The notes under the pieces are model-generated. The model searched no databases, was not told the origin of the DNA, and saw only the letters and a list, made by a program, of their open reading frames with translations. DNA of 64,000 nt from Chloroflexota bacterium (lineage in GTDB: Bacteria > Chloroflexota > Anaerolineae > Anaerolineales > Anaerolineaceae): assembly GCA_029548365.1 (NCBI GenBank), contig JAKPNN010000008.1, positions 18,701 to 82,700 on the forward strand, read 5' to 3'. Numbering within the stretch: position 1 is the first letter of the stretch; every line of letters begins with the position of its first letter. Below, one piece after another: positions 15,494 to 24,673 of the stretch. The position numbers were made by a program, and so were the translations under genes.

Positions 15494-17156
15494 AAAACAC
15501 CCGTGAGCCTTGAATACGATTATTGACCAGGGTTAAGGCTAAGATAATCCCAAACAAGACAAACGCCATTGCTGAAGCATAACCATACCTGGTTTTTTCA
15601 AAAAACTCAATAAAGATCACCAAACTGAGGGTGTCTGTTGTTCCCAGCGCCAGGTTACTTCTGAAAATCCAGATGGTATTAAACGCCTTGAATGTGCCAA
15701 TAACACCAATTAAAGACAGGAAATAAGTTGTGGGTGAGAGCAGCGGAAAGGTGATGTGGCGAAAGACCTGCCAGCCGCTGGCGCCATCAACTTCAGCCGC
15801 GTCATTCAACTCTTTAGGGATGTTGCCCAAGCCCGCCAGGTAGATGACGGTGTTGTAACCGACAAAAGTCCAGATCGAATGCAAAATGATGACACTCATC
15901 GCCAGACTGGGACCGGCAGCCCAGGCAGGAATGGTTTTACCAAGGTGGTCGGCAATCAGGGTAAAAACACCGCGCGGTTCAAATAGCCACTGCTGAGCCG
16001 GCAACCCCAATGCCTTCAGAAGCATGTTCACCGGAGCAGAGTGCCGGTTTGAAAACATCTGCTGAAACACTGCCGCGCTGGCAATTGCTGGTGTTACATA
16101 AGGAATGAAGTAAATAATCCGAAATATATTCGAGCCGACCAATTTTTGAAACAGCAATACAGACAGGAAGATAGAAATAATCAATTGCAGCGGTACAGTT
16201 CCTAACGAGAAGAACGCCGTCACCTTCAGCCCGTCCCAAACCTTCTTATCCCCGTTGGCAAGGATCATCGGGATCTCGCCAATCAGCAGCCAACCGCCAA
16301 CCAGTAATATCAGGGCAGCCAGTATATGCAGCCAAAAACTGCGGTCTGTATGCTGTTTTTCAGCCCTGCGCCAGAAGAGCCAGCCCGCGACAAGCAAAAT
16401 CACACCACTGGTTATCGAGATCACCTGCGGCCAAATGCCCGGGTCGATGCCAGTCTCCAGTGCGGTGGCATAAGCTGCACTGACCTCCTTCAGCGTGAAA
16501 GCCAGCAATCCAATGCTAACACCGAGAGCGATAAAACCCAGTGAGAAAAAAGCTTGATAATCAATATTTCTGCGATTACGCCACACGCGCAAGATGATCA
16601 AGCTAACGGCCACACTCACCAGGAAGGTGATTAATAATATCCGCCAGGCAGGCAGTACATTTTCCGACCGTAAGGCTTCAAGCAGGAAATCCATAAACAC
16701 TATTTCATTCCGCTCTAAGCCGCGTAATTTAAAAGCGATATCCAGCACTTCAGGCAAGGCGCGATAAAACCAGTTAAGAAACGCGAACACCATTAGCGCG
16801 TATGTCAGACCCGGGAAAATCGCCGGCCAGGGCTGGTCGCCCTGCTCTCGTTTCATTTTTAGAATGTGTTTAACAATGAAATAAATGCCTGCCAGGGCGC
16901 CCAGGCCTAAGAAAAAAGCCACCACATACGCGAGGTTGCCGATTGATGTAACGTAATTTTGCAACCCGATCATATCACCGCGGACGATACGCCAGCGGTG
17001 CAAACTCACGTAAAGGGCAAAAAATACCGGGAAAATGCCAAAAATAAAAATCAGGATGGAAGCAGGAGCAATAAAAATGTAGGCGGTCAGGTGTTCTTTT
17101 AAACGTCTCCCCCGGCGTGTGGTAAAGGTTCTGCGTAAAAAGTTTTTCTTTTCCAT
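15486..17156 (-). CDS. carbohydrate ABC transporter permease, MalF type, with large membrane insert
   Basis: A 556-residue permease, far longer than the 290-320 usual for simple MalF/UgpA proteins. The first helix (about 23-50) is followed by about 240 inserted residues holding about five or six further hydrophobic helices. The normal core then resumes at about residue 300, with the EAA loop [20 protein letters not shown] and PLLSPTTYF near 465-490. It pairs with the MalG-like protein encoded immediately downstream. A TATAAT at 17305-17310 on the minus strand lies about 150 bases upstream, with no clear -35 box. Unlike the P2 loop of enterobacterial MalF, the insert here looks membrane-embedded. 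Confidence 0.82.
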   Translation of the reverse strand: MEKKNFLRRTFTTRRGRRLKEHLTAYIFIAPASILIFIFGIFPVFFALYVSLHRWRIVRGDMIGLQNYVTSIGNLAYVVAFFLGLGALAGIYFIVKHILKMKREQGDQPWPAIFPGLTYALMVFAFLNWFYRALPEVLDIAFKLRGLERNEIVFMDFLLEALRSENVLPAWRILLITFLVSVAVSLIILRVWRNRRNIDYQAFFSLGFIALGVSIGLLAFTLKEVSAAYATALETGIDPGIWPQVISITSGVILLVAGWLFWRRAEKQHTDRSFWLHILAALILLVGGWLLIGEIPMILANGDKKVWDGLKVTAFFSLGTVPLQLIISIFLSVLLFQKLVGSNIFRIIYFIPYVTPAIASAAVFQQMFSNRHSAPVNMLLKALGLPAQQWLFEPRGVFTLIADHLGKTIPAWAAGPSLAMSVIILHSIWTFVGYNTVIYLAGLGNIPKELNDAAEVDGASGWQVFRHITFPLLSPTTYFLSLIGVIGTFKAFNTIWIFRSNLALGTTDTLSLVIFIEFFEKTRYGYASAMAFVLFGIILALTLVNNRIQGSRVFYG

Positions 17157-17460
17157 TGTTTTCCAATCAATTTGATTGTTGTGGATTTGCCATTTATTGA
17201 AAAACGCCTTATGTGTTTATCGACACAAAGTTCCTGTTTCTGCTATCAAAGCAAACCAAACATTAACTGATTACATGTCATTCCTTCTCTTCACCTGATA
17301 TAGGATTATACCAAATAATTCAAAGGACTGGCTTCATACGGAGTATTTTAAGCCGCAATTATTAAAACAGAAACGCCAAAGCCTGTGTTCATCTTAAACA
17401 CTAAAAACCTGGCGACACAATGCTCATCAATGTTGAATAAAGCCCGGGTTGAGCTTAATT
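17157..17460. other. intergenic region upstream of the sugar ABC operon
   Basis: AT-rich spacer with a minus-strand TATAAT (17310-17305) that probably serves the MalF-like gene, leaving a leader of about 140 bases. No gene, repeat or clear operator is seen. Confidence 0.4.
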
Positions 17461-18621
17461 CTACTGGCTCATTCGCAATATTTCCGCAACGGTATCCGGA
17501 TCGATTTGATTGCGCTCACCCAGTAAAACCTGGCGAGATTCAAAACGTGCCCGTACGCGTTCGGCTGCCTCATCCGGGTCGATGTGGAAGTCCGTCAATT
17601 TGGTGGGCATTCCCAGGCGGTTGAAAAACAGGATCATTTTGTCAACAGCATCCCGAATAACCGCTTCGCCATCACCGTGCAACCCCCATACCCGTTGGGC
17701 AAATTGCACCAATTTGTCTGCCTTTTGCTGACGTTGGTGCCATAGCAAATATGGCAAGACTACCGCCAGCGATTCAGCGTGGTCAAGACCGTAAAACGCG
17801 GTCAGCTCATGGCCAATCCTGTGGGTCGCCCAATCCTCCGGTACGCCCTTGTTGATCAGCTTGTTGAGAGCACTGGTTGCAGCCCACATGAAATTTGCAC
17901 GCGTATCGTAATCCGGCGGTTGTTTGAGCGCATCTTCTCCCACTGTTTGGAGGGTGATTAAAATTCCCTCCGCCTGCCGGTCCTGCAACAGAGCGTTCAC
18001 CGGGTAGGTGGCATACTGCTCCATCGCATGGATATAGGCGTCCACAACTCCGTTGCGTACCTGTTTGATCGGCAGGGTGAAAGTGGTTGTTGGATCTAAA
18101 ATTGAAAACACCGGGAATGCGGCTTCGGAGAACCAGGCCAGTTTTTCCTGAGTGGATCGTCGCGAGATTACAGAAGTGCCGTTCATTTCGGAAGCCGTTG
18201 CTGGCAGGGTTAACACCGTCCCCAGGGGCAGCGCGTCACCCAGCCTGAGCTTGGTATCCATGGTCACAATGTCCCAAACATCACCCTGTTGATACGGGAT
18301 TCCCGCTGCAATCAGTTTCGCACCGTCGATCACCGAGCCGCCGCCTACCGCCAGGACGAAATTAATCCCTTTATCGCGGCCCAATCGAATTGCGTGCATC
18401 ACGGTGTCGAAATCCGGGTTGGGTTCAATCCCGCCAAATTCGATTAACTCCCAGCCTGCCAGCGCGGTAAGGACCTGCTCGTACACCCCATTACGTTTGA
18501 TAGATCCGCCCCCATAGCACAATAACACCGATGCCCTCTGTGGAACAAGGTCTCTCAACCTTGAGATTTGACCTTCACCAAAAACAATCCGGGTGGGGTT
18601 GAAATATTCAAAATTGTTCAT
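17461..18621 (-). CDS. yqhD: iron-containing alcohol dehydrogenase, YqhD type
   Basis: A 386-residue cytoplasmic dehydrogenase that would reduce aldehydes to alcohols with NADPH. It follows E. coli YqhD closely from its first residues (MNNFEYFNPTRIVFG). The nucleotide-binding GGGSIK and AVGGGSVIDGAK motifs are present. Metal ligands are in VVDAYIHAMEQY (Asp and His) and in IGHELTAFYGLDHAESL (two His). The phrase LEFGGIEPNP of YqhD appears here as LIEFGGIEPNP. AAGGA lies 8 bases before the ATG. It stands alone between the sugar operon and a YihY-type gene. Detoxification of reactive aldehydes or alcohol formation in fermentation are both possible. Confidence 0.88.
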   Translation of the reverse strand: MNNFEYFNPTRIVFGEGQISRLRDLVPQRASVLLCYGGGSIKRNGVYEQVLTALAGWELIEFGGIEPNPDFDTVMHAIRLGRDKGINFVLAVGGGSVIDGAKLIAAGIPYQQGDVWDIVTMDTKLRLGDALPLGTVLTLPATASEMNGTSVISRRSTQEKLAWFSEAAFPVFSILDPTTTFTLPIKQVRNGVVDAYIHAMEQYATYPVNALLQDRQAEGILITLQTVGEDALKQPPDYDTRANFMWAATSALNKLINKGVPEDWATHRIGHELTAFYGLDHAESLAVVLPYLLWHQRQQKADKLVQFAQRVWGLHGDGEAVIRDAVDKMILFFNRLGMPTKLTDFHIDPDEAAERVRARFESRQVLLGERNQIDPDTVAEILRMSQ

Positions 18622-18726
18622 AATCAGAATCCTTCCGATTGTTGATATTTAAACAAGAGATGATCGATGATTACCCTCGATTCCACGCGACGCCTGGAGG
18701 CGCGTTCAACTCCCGGGTCATTGTCT

Positions 18727-19620
18727 TTATTTTCGCCGCGAAGCTTGAATCGCTGCCGTCAGATGTGCACCGATCAACACAATAATCCCGGTCAGGTAAA
18801 CCCAGAATAATAAAGCCACAATCGTCCCCAGGGAGCCGTAAATCAGTTGATACTGGCTGAGCCCGCTGCTCAGGTACCAGGTGAAAACGTTATTGAGCAG
18901 CACCCAGGCCACACCGGCGATCAGCGACCCAATTAACGAAGCCTTGCGGCTGACTGGCACGGTGGGCACCCACTGGTACAGCCCCCAAAACATCAACCAG
19001 TTTAGAAAAACAGGCACTAAAAACCCACCAATCTGCCAGAGGATGGTTTCGTGCAAATAAACCCCATTGATGGGTATCTCAATTACAGGGATCAAACCAA
19101 TCAACGTCGAAGCTACCAAAGACAGCAACATCAGAAAGCCAATCCCAAAGAAGATCATTAATCCCCGCAAACGACCCTTAAAGAAATCCAACAAGCCTGC
19201 ATCTGGAAAGGCGCGGTTGACATTCCTGGCTAGGATATTGAAAACACTGGTAGCAGACCAAACCAGCGTCAATAATGCTACAAATGACACCGCGCCGCGC
19301 AGCCTGAGCACATGGTTGATATTTTGAAACACCAGGTTTTCAGCCCCCGGGATGACGCCGTCCAGAATGTTTGACAACTGGATTTGAACCACCTCGGCAT
19401 CCAAAAAAAAGCTGCCCACCACGATGAACACCAGCAGCATCGGAAAGATCGAAAAGAACGCAAAGTAAGCCAGGCTGGCTGCGGTTTCAGAACCGCGTTC
19501 TTCGGTAAACCTTTCCGTGGTGGTGCGGATAACCCCTAAAGCCCCACCGCTGAAATCATCAACGCGATGATAGAGGTTTTTTATCCACACTATTGCTTTT
19601 TGAAAATTGTCTTTAAACAT
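18727..19620 (-). CDS. YihY/BrkB-family integral membrane protein
   Basis: A 297-residue inner-membrane protein with six hydrophobic helices. The family's conserved AASLAYFAFFSIFPMLLVFI region is at about residues 44-63 and GLYQWVPTVPVSRKASLIGS lies near 214-233. This is the YihY/BrkB family, once confused with ribonuclease BN; its transported substrate, if any, is unknown. Length matches the family. It is the only gene on this strand between the alcohol dehydrogenase and the divergent MazG-like gene. Confidence 0.85.
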   Translation of the reverse strand: MFKDNFQKAIVWIKNLYHRVDDFSGGALGVIRTTTERFTEERGSETAASLAYFAFFSIFPMLLVFIVVGSFFLDAEVVQIQLSNILDGVIPGAENLVFQNINHVLRLRGAVSFVALLTLVWSATSVFNILARNVNRAFPDAGLLDFFKGRLRGLMIFFGIGFLMLLSLVASTLIGLIPVIEIPINGVYLHETILWQIGGFLVPVFLNWLMFWGLYQWVPTVPVSRKASLIGSLIAGVAWVLLNNVFTWYLSSGLSQYQLIYGSLGTIVALLFWVYLTGIIVLIGAHLTAAIQASRRK

Positions 19621-19791
19621 CCTGACTGTATGCTTTTTACATGAATTCTGGCATTATTATACCGTTTTTTACTGCAGGCGACGGCTGCGAGCCTTTCATC
19701 AAGCCTCACTGACCCACTTCAAGCCTGCATCACCGCCATCCTCAAGGAGTATAATAGCCACTGGAAGTCAATATGGCACGAAGGAGCGCTC

Positions 19792-20187
19792 ATGGATATT
19801 CAAACCATCAAGAACTACTATGCTGCACGCGGCCTGCAATGGCCCTGCGCCAAGGATGCCTTATGGTTTTTCCTGTCAGAAGTGGGCGAACTGGCTGAAG
19901 CCTACCTGGCGCACCACTCAGATGAACTCACGGCTGAAGAAGTTGATATGCTGAAGACCTTCTCTGCAGAAGGTTTTCACGCTGATGAGATTGTCTCGCG
20001 TGTGCAGGGTTGGATCCGCAATAATGACCGGGTGAAAAAAGAGGATATCAGCAAAGAAGTAGCTGATTGCGAAATGATGCTTTCTGTTTTCATGTACAGC
20101 CAGACTCAGAGCACGCCGGACGAGGCCTTATTAATGAAGATGAAGGAAAAATTGGGCGGAAATGCAGATGTGCTTACCGGCGAATAG
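19792..20187 (+). CDS. MazG-like nucleotide pyrophosphohydrolase
   Basis: A 131-residue all-helical protein with the metal-binding signature of the MazG/dUTPase superfamily: FLSEVGELAEAY at about residues 24-35 and, after a longer gap than usual, ISKEVADCEMML at about 86-97. These supply the two pairs of acidic Mg2+ ligands (ExxE, then ExxD). Such enzymes split non-canonical NTPs to NMP and pyrophosphate. The stretch between the two motifs is about 50 residues, longer than in compact homologues. AAGGAG lies 7 bases before the ATG and a TATAAT at 19750-19755 is a likely -10 box. Confidence 0.72.
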   Translation: MDIQTIKNYYAARGLQWPCAKDALWFFLSEVGELAEAYLAHHSDELTAEEVDMLKTFSAEGFHADEIVSRVQGWIRNNDRVKKEDISKEVADCEMMLSVFMYSQTQSTPDEALLMKMKEKLGGNADVLTGE

Positions 20188-20325
20188 CCCTGAATGATCT
20201 GCTCGTGACCCGCAAAGCATACAGTAACACACAGACCGGTAAAGGGCATGGATTGAATCGCTGGTATTATTACAGCAATTTCAAGGTATGTGAAATCTGA
20301 ACAAAGTACCGCCAGTTAAAAAATA

Positions 20326-20352
20326 AGCCCCCGGCGGGTTTTACCGGGGACT
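20326..20352 (-). terminator. intrinsic terminator of the lipoprotein gene
   Basis: AGCCCCCGG (20326-20334) pairs with CCGGGGACT (20344-20352) with one mismatch around a 9-base loop. On the minus strand the stem is followed by TATTTTTTAA. It lies 24 bases past the stop codon of the 20376-21386 gene. Confidence 0.72.
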
Positions 20353-20375
20353 TCCTGGTATTTAAGCAAAAGAAG

Positions 20376-21386
20376 TTATTCTTCCTGCAAATAGTTGTAC
20401 CGTGCGTTCAATGTATACATGATATAGTTTTGCCACAGATCGGTCATAGCCTGGGTTTTGTAATCATGGGTCGAGAAGGTTTGCCAGATCATGCGTCCCT
20501 CCAGGCACTCCGCCAGTAACCCGAATTTTGACGCATCTTTAGGCAGGATTCCACCCAGCAAACGCGCCTCAGAATCTGGTTTGACCTTCAGAAAATCGCC
20601 CGCGTCACCGTACCAGATCACACCATAGGGAGTTAACATGCTGATCGTATTGGGTTCAGCAAACAGCGGATGTTCCGGGTCGAGCAGGTACACCACATAC
20701 AGGTTCAGGTTATCGTCAATATCCCGCTGCCAATCCTCCTGGAAGGCAATTCCACAGCGCTGCATCAACGTCTGGATGCGCCCATAAGTCACATCATCGA
20801 TATACCAGATCTCCAGGATGATGCTGGCGCCGCGGTCAAGCTGAATGTCAAGCGCATCAAAGTACTCGCCGGAAATATTATCCCTGGATTCAGCGCCAAT
20901 AATGATCAGATCCCAGTCAGTGGCTGAATTCAAATTGGAGAGTAAATTGCCCATGGCATCATGCACATTGGTCGTGTTTCTTGCCAATCTCAACCCATCG
21001 ATGGCATCTTGAATCACCATCGGCTGCCCCGAGCCGAACATATCATCATAATACAGAATTCGAACATCCTTCAGCCATTCCTCAAAGGTTTTCGGAGTTT
21101 CAATTTTAGTTTCAGTCACAGCCACAATGGGAGTTGGTTGTTCAAGGGTCACCGCTGTCGGCTCAACATCCGTCGGCTGGGCAGGCGGCTCTGTTTCAGC
21201 GAGCGTCGGTTCAACCTGCGCCTTGCTCGTTTGCTCAATGGCGATGCTGGTTTGTTGGATAGCCAGGGCTATACGGGTGCTCTCCAAATCCTGGCTTTCA
21301 TTAGAGAAAGAATTCAATAAACTACAGGCCAACAGAATGGGCACAATCACCAATACACCCAACAGAATCAGTAAACGCTGTTTCAT
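20376..21386 (-). CDS. lipoprotein with a possible class-I amidotransferase-like domain
   Basis: A 336-residue exported lipoprotein: hydrophobic signal ending in lipobox LLAC with Cys21 (MKQRLLILLGVLVIVPILLAC). A Thr/Pro/Glu-rich linker runs to about residue 100. The globular part begins with VRILYYDDMFGSG, continues to DWDLIIIGAES near 158-168 and GASIILEIWYID near 186. The order of beta strands and the loop positions recall ThuA/DJ-1-type alpha/beta folds, but no catalytic Cys-His pair is evident, so a binding role is possible. I do not recognise a named family. It stands alone with its own terminator. Confidence 0.6.
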   Translation of the reverse strand: MKQRLLILLGVLVIVPILLACSLLNSFSNESQDLESTRIALAIQQTSIAIEQTSKAQVEPTLAETEPPAQPTDVEPTAVTLEQPTPIVAVTETKIETPKTFEEWLKDVRILYYDDMFGSGQPMVIQDAIDGLRLARNTTNVHDAMGNLLSNLNSATDWDLIIIGAESRDNISGEYFDALDIQLDRGASIILEIWYIDDVTYGRIQTLMQRCGIAFQEDWQRDIDDNLNLYVVYLLDPEHPLFAEPNTISMLTPYGVIWYGDAGDFLKVKPDSEARLLGGILPKDASKFGLLAECLEGRMIWQTFSTHDYKTQAMTDLWQNYIMYTLNARYNYLQEE

Positions 21387-21679
21387 TTTTAGCTCCTATT
21401 ATTATTTACTGAAGGTTATTGTTACATCAATTATACACCTGAAGGCATTAATTTTATTTATTGCTCATCTGTTAAATATATATGCCCGATTTCTGAAGAA
21501 TGCCGATGCGGAAATATCCTGCCCGTGAAGTTCAGACGCTAAACCCGGTAGAAATCGCCATTATCGTTCGAAATTTTAAAGTACAATGAATAATAATTTG
21601 GGGCAGGAAAAGACGTGTTGGTAAAATTAGGCCCGGTTAAATACATTCAATTAACCAGGCTCAGGATGAGGTAACAAAT

Positions 21680-22591
21680 ATGATACAAAAAAAAGAACTT
21701 AACAGGATTTACTGGTTTATCACCCTCTCGTTTGGAATCTCCTGGGCAACCGCCATGGTGATCTACCTGACCGGCGGATTGGAAGACAGCCCCTTTCTGA
21801 TCATCGCGAACATCCCTGTCAGCCTGGCGCTGCTCCTGATGGCTACATTTTACATGTTCGGCCCTGCCCTGGCGAATATCATCACCCGTGTCATCACCAA
21901 AGAAGGCAAACAAAACCTGTACCTCAAACCAAATTTCAGACAGGGGCGCTGGCTGTATTTTCTGGCTGCATGGTTGCTGCCAGGTCTATTCACCATCATC
22001 GGTATGGGAGTATTCTTTGTGCTGTTTCCAGGAAATTATGATTCCAACCTCAGTTTGCTGACAGCAGAAATGAAAGCGGCTGGCGCTGAGAATTTTAGCC
22101 CATGGTTCGTGGTTGGAGTGCAAGCCTTGCAAGCCACCCTCATTGCCCCGGTGTTGAACGCACTGCCATCCTTTGGTGAAGAGTTCGGATGGCGTGGTTA
22201 TCTGCTGCCCAAACTGCTGCCCCTGGGCGGACGCAAAGCCAGCCTGCTAACAGGCGTCACTTGGGGAGTGTGGCATTGGCCGTTAATCCTGATGGGCTAC
22301 AACTACGGTTCAGGCTACTTCGGTGCGCCCTTCCTGGGCCCCCTGGCGATGGTCTGGTTCTGTATCGTTACCGGTGTCGTGTTCGGGTGGATGTCAATTA
22401 AAGGGGGCAGTATCTGGCCAGCGGTCATCGGTCACGGTGCGCTGAATGGGATCGCTGCCCTCAGTTTGCTGTTCGTTCAAGGGGAACCCAACACGCTCCT
22501 CGGACCAACACCCGTGGGCTTAATTGGCGGAGCCGGATTCACCATCCTGGCGGTGATTCTTTTCCTTGTCCCCAACGCGTTCGAACATTAG
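21680..22591 (+). CDS. CPBP-family intramembrane metalloprotease
   Basis: A 303-residue protein with about eight hydrophobic helices. It has the three CPBP (CAAX protease and bacteriocin-processing) motifs: EEFGWRGYL at about residues 167-175, WGVWHWPLIL near 193-202, and IGHGALNGI near 252-260. The Glu-Glu pair, Arg and the two His form the metal-dependent active site within the membrane. Members cleave prenylated proteins or peptides or protect against bacteriocins; the substrate here is not evident. GAGGT lies 9 bases before the ATG. It is convergent with the pcm-mutY operon. Confidence 0.85.
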   Translation: MIQKKELNRIYWFITLSFGISWATAMVIYLTGGLEDSPFLIIANIPVSLALLLMATFYMFGPALANIITRVITKEGKQNLYLKPNFRQGRWLYFLAAWLLPGLFTIIGMGVFFVLFPGNYDSNLSLLTAEMKAAGAENFSPWFVVGVQALQATLIAPVLNALPSFGEEFGWRGYLLPKLLPLGGRKASLLTGVTWGVWHWPLILMGYNYGSGYFGAPFLGPLAMVWFCIVTGVVFGWMSIKGGSIWPAVIGHGALNGIAALSLLFVQGEPNTLLGPTPVGLIGGAGFTILAVILFLVPNAFEH

Positions 22592-22629
22592 ATCGGGAGG
22601 AACACACGCCTAACACCGCTTGTGCCAGG

Positions 22630-23274
22630 TTAGCCGCTCCAGCCCTCCTCGCCAATCAGTGGAACAAATATCACCGGGATGTCTACAGACTGGATGAATT
22701 GATCATCTTTGCGCGTCCAAACCTCTAAATGCTGCGAAAAGCGGGCTCCCACCGGGAGCACCAAACGCCCATCGGGTGCTAACTGGTCTAACAACGCCTG
22801 CGGTGCCGCTGGTGCAGCCGCAGCCACCAGGATGCGGTCATAGGGTGCAGCAGGTCGATAGCCCAGGCTGCCATCGCCGACAACCACCTTAACATGCTGA
22901 TAGCCCAGGCTTTCCAGAGTCTCTCTGGCTCTTTGCGCCAGTTCAGGGCGCCGCTCAATCGAGACCACCTCAGCAGCTAGTTCCCCCAGAATTGCAGCCT
23001 GGTAGCCCGAGCCAGTGCCCACGTCCAGAACGCGGTGCTCGGCATGTACTTCCAGGAGTTCCGTCATCAAAGCCACAATAAAGGGCTGCGAAATAGTTTG
23101 CCCGCTGCCAATCTGTACCGGGCTGTCGGCATAGGCAGCAGTGCGCGCATCCTCCGAGATAAAAAGATGCCTGGGCACTGTGCGCATGGCTTCCAGCACC
23201 CGTTCATCGTTAATCCCCCGCCTGGCGATCTGGTGGGTGACCATACGTTCACGTTCATCCTGGTAGCGTTTCAT
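22630..23274 (-). CDS. pcm: protein-L-isoaspartate O-methyltransferase
   Basis: A 214-residue cytoplasmic methyltransferase that repairs aged proteins by methylating L-isoaspartyl residues with S-adenosylmethionine. The motif I VLDVGTGSGYQAAIL lies at about residues 78-92. The substrate-binding DSPVQIGSGQTISQPFIVA is at about 49-67, and VPLIGEEGW closes the chain. Length is typical. Its first 20 bases overlap the end of mutY, and GAGGA precedes the ATG. It is the last gene of a four-gene minus operon. Confidence 0.93.
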   Translation of the reverse strand: MKRYQDERERMVTHQIARRGINDERVLEAMRTVPRHLFISEDARTAAYADSPVQIGSGQTISQPFIVALMTELLEVHAEHRVLDVGTGSGYQAAILGELAAEVVSIERRPELAQRARETLESLGYQHVKVVVGDGSLGYRPAAPYDRILVAAAAPAAPQALLDQLAPDGRLVLPVGARFSQHLEVWTRKDDQFIQSVDIPVIFVPLIGEEGWSG

Positions 23275-24340
23275 TTTCGTCCTCCCCGATCAATCGCCTG
23301 GAAATCAGGCGGTCCACTTTGCCCATGGGATAATCCGGCAGGGATTCGATTTTCACCCACGCCAGATCCTGACCTTCCAACGGCTGGGGCTCAGCACCGG
23401 GTGACAGGCTGCACAAAAATGCATGCAAAGTAATCTTGAAGTGCGAATATGCGTGCCGATAGCATCCAAAGGCTTGCCCCACGTTGATTGCTACACCCAA
23501 TTCCTCCCGGATTTCTCGCTGCAGACAGGCGGATAAATCAGCATCGCTCTCTTCCAGGGTGCCCCCTGGAAATTCCCATAAACTCCCGAGCAGAGCACCT
23601 GGAGGGCGCTGCGCAAGCAGTACCTGGTCGCCCCGGCGGATAACAGCCGCTGTCACCGTGAGATGCGGCGTTTTCTTGCCCGGAGCTGTTACCGGTCGCA
23701 GGGCTTGCAGGTCGTAAAGGTATGCCCTGCACCCTTCTACAATTGGGCAAGCACTGCAAAGCGGGTTTTTCGGCCGGCAAATCAACGCACCAAGCTCCAT
23801 CAGCGCCTGGTTGTAGTCGCCTGCCCTGCCAGGTGGAAGATGCGCTTCAGCCAACCGCCGGAGTTCTTGCGCACCGCTGAAGCTGCGTGCAGGCAGGCTG
23901 ACGTCAAAATATCGCGCCAGCACCCGCCGAACATTGCCGTCAACAGCCGGCACGTCCTCTCCAAAGGCGATCGAAGCGATCGCGCCTGCCGTATAATCCC
24001 CGATACCGGGCAGGCTTTTTAGCAACTCGCTGCTTCGGGGCAACTGCCCACCGAAGGTTTCCACCACGTGTTTCGCAGTCCGGTGCAGGTTACGCGCCCG
24101 GCTGTAGTAACCCAGACCCTCCCAGGCTGACAATACTACCTGCTCATCAGCAGAAGCCAGTGTGTAGATATCCGGGAATTGATCCATCCAACGGTTGAAA
24201 TATGGGATCACCATCTCAACCCGGGTTTGCTGAAGCATAATTTCAGAAATCCAGGTCTTATAGGCAGATGTATCAGAACGCCAGGGTAATTCCCTGGCGT
24301 TTTTACCATACCATTCCAATAAGTGCTGCACAAACTCCAT
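23255..24340 (-). CDS. mutY: A/G-specific adenine glycosylase
   Basis: A 361-residue base-excision repair enzyme that removes adenine opposite 8-oxoguanine. The catalytic Glu33 is in ISEIMLQQTR, the helix-hairpin-helix is LPGIGDYTAGAIASIAFG, and the catalytic Asp134 is in PAVDGNVRRVL. The iron-sulphur loop has four cysteines spaced C-x6-C-x2-C-x5-C in CRPKNPLCSACPIVEGC. The C-terminal third (from about 225) is the Nudix-like domain that senses 8-oxoguanine, with REIREEL; its box has a one-residue spacing change. The start overlaps the preceding stop as TAATG. Confidence 0.95.
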   Translation of the reverse strand: MEFVQHLLEWYGKNARELPWRSDTSAYKTWISEIMLQQTRVEMVIPYFNRWMDQFPDIYTLASADEQVVLSAWEGLGYYSRARNLHRTAKHVVETFGGQLPRSSELLKSLPGIGDYTAGAIASIAFGEDVPAVDGNVRRVLARYFDVSLPARSFSGAQELRRLAEAHLPPGRAGDYNQALMELGALICRPKNPLCSACPIVEGCRAYLYDLQALRPVTAPGKKTPHLTVTAAVIRRGDQVLLAQRPPGALLGSLWEFPGGTLEESDADLSACLQREIREELGVAINVGQAFGCYRHAYSHFKITLHAFLCSLSPGAEPQPLEGQDLAWVKIESLPDYPMGKVDRLISRRLIGEDENETLPG

Positions 24341-24642
24341 TAAAATTGAAATCCACCTTCTAAAGGCGCCATCTTAAGCTGGTAATTCTCAACGAAAACC
24401 AGTAAATTATCATTCAAGCTTTCCCAGTCTTCAGAACGGATAATATGCTGTGCTTTTTGCAAGCCGGGTACCACTGCACTGACCATAATCTGAGGATGAT
24501 CACCGTAGATTGTCACCCACGCATCGCTGATAGCCATGCCCATTTTTTGGACCCCAGGCATAAAATGACGCACAACAAACTCAAAATACTCCTGTTCTTG
24601 ACCTTCTTTGATATCCCAGGACATGATGACTTTGACGTTCAT
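24340..24642 (-). CDS. small conserved-type protein, possible dimeric alpha/beta barrel
   Basis: A 100-residue cytoplasmic protein, not recognised by name. It begins with a beta strand (VKVIMSWDIKEGQEQEY) and alternates helices and strands in the manner of ferredoxin-like dimeric alpha/beta barrel proteins such as the ABM superfamily, but no active-site residues can be named. AAAGGA lies 8 bases before the ATG. Its TAA overlaps the ATG of mutY by one base, so it is tightly coupled to the repair genes. Confidence 0.6.
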   Translation of the reverse strand: MNVKVIMSWDIKEGQEQEYFEFVVRHFMPGVQKMGMAISDAWVTIYGDHPQIMVSAVVPGLQKAQHIIRSEDWESLNDNLLVFVENYQLKMAPLEGGFQF

Positions 24643-24673
24643 AGTTCATTCCTTTACAACATGGGTTTCTTGA

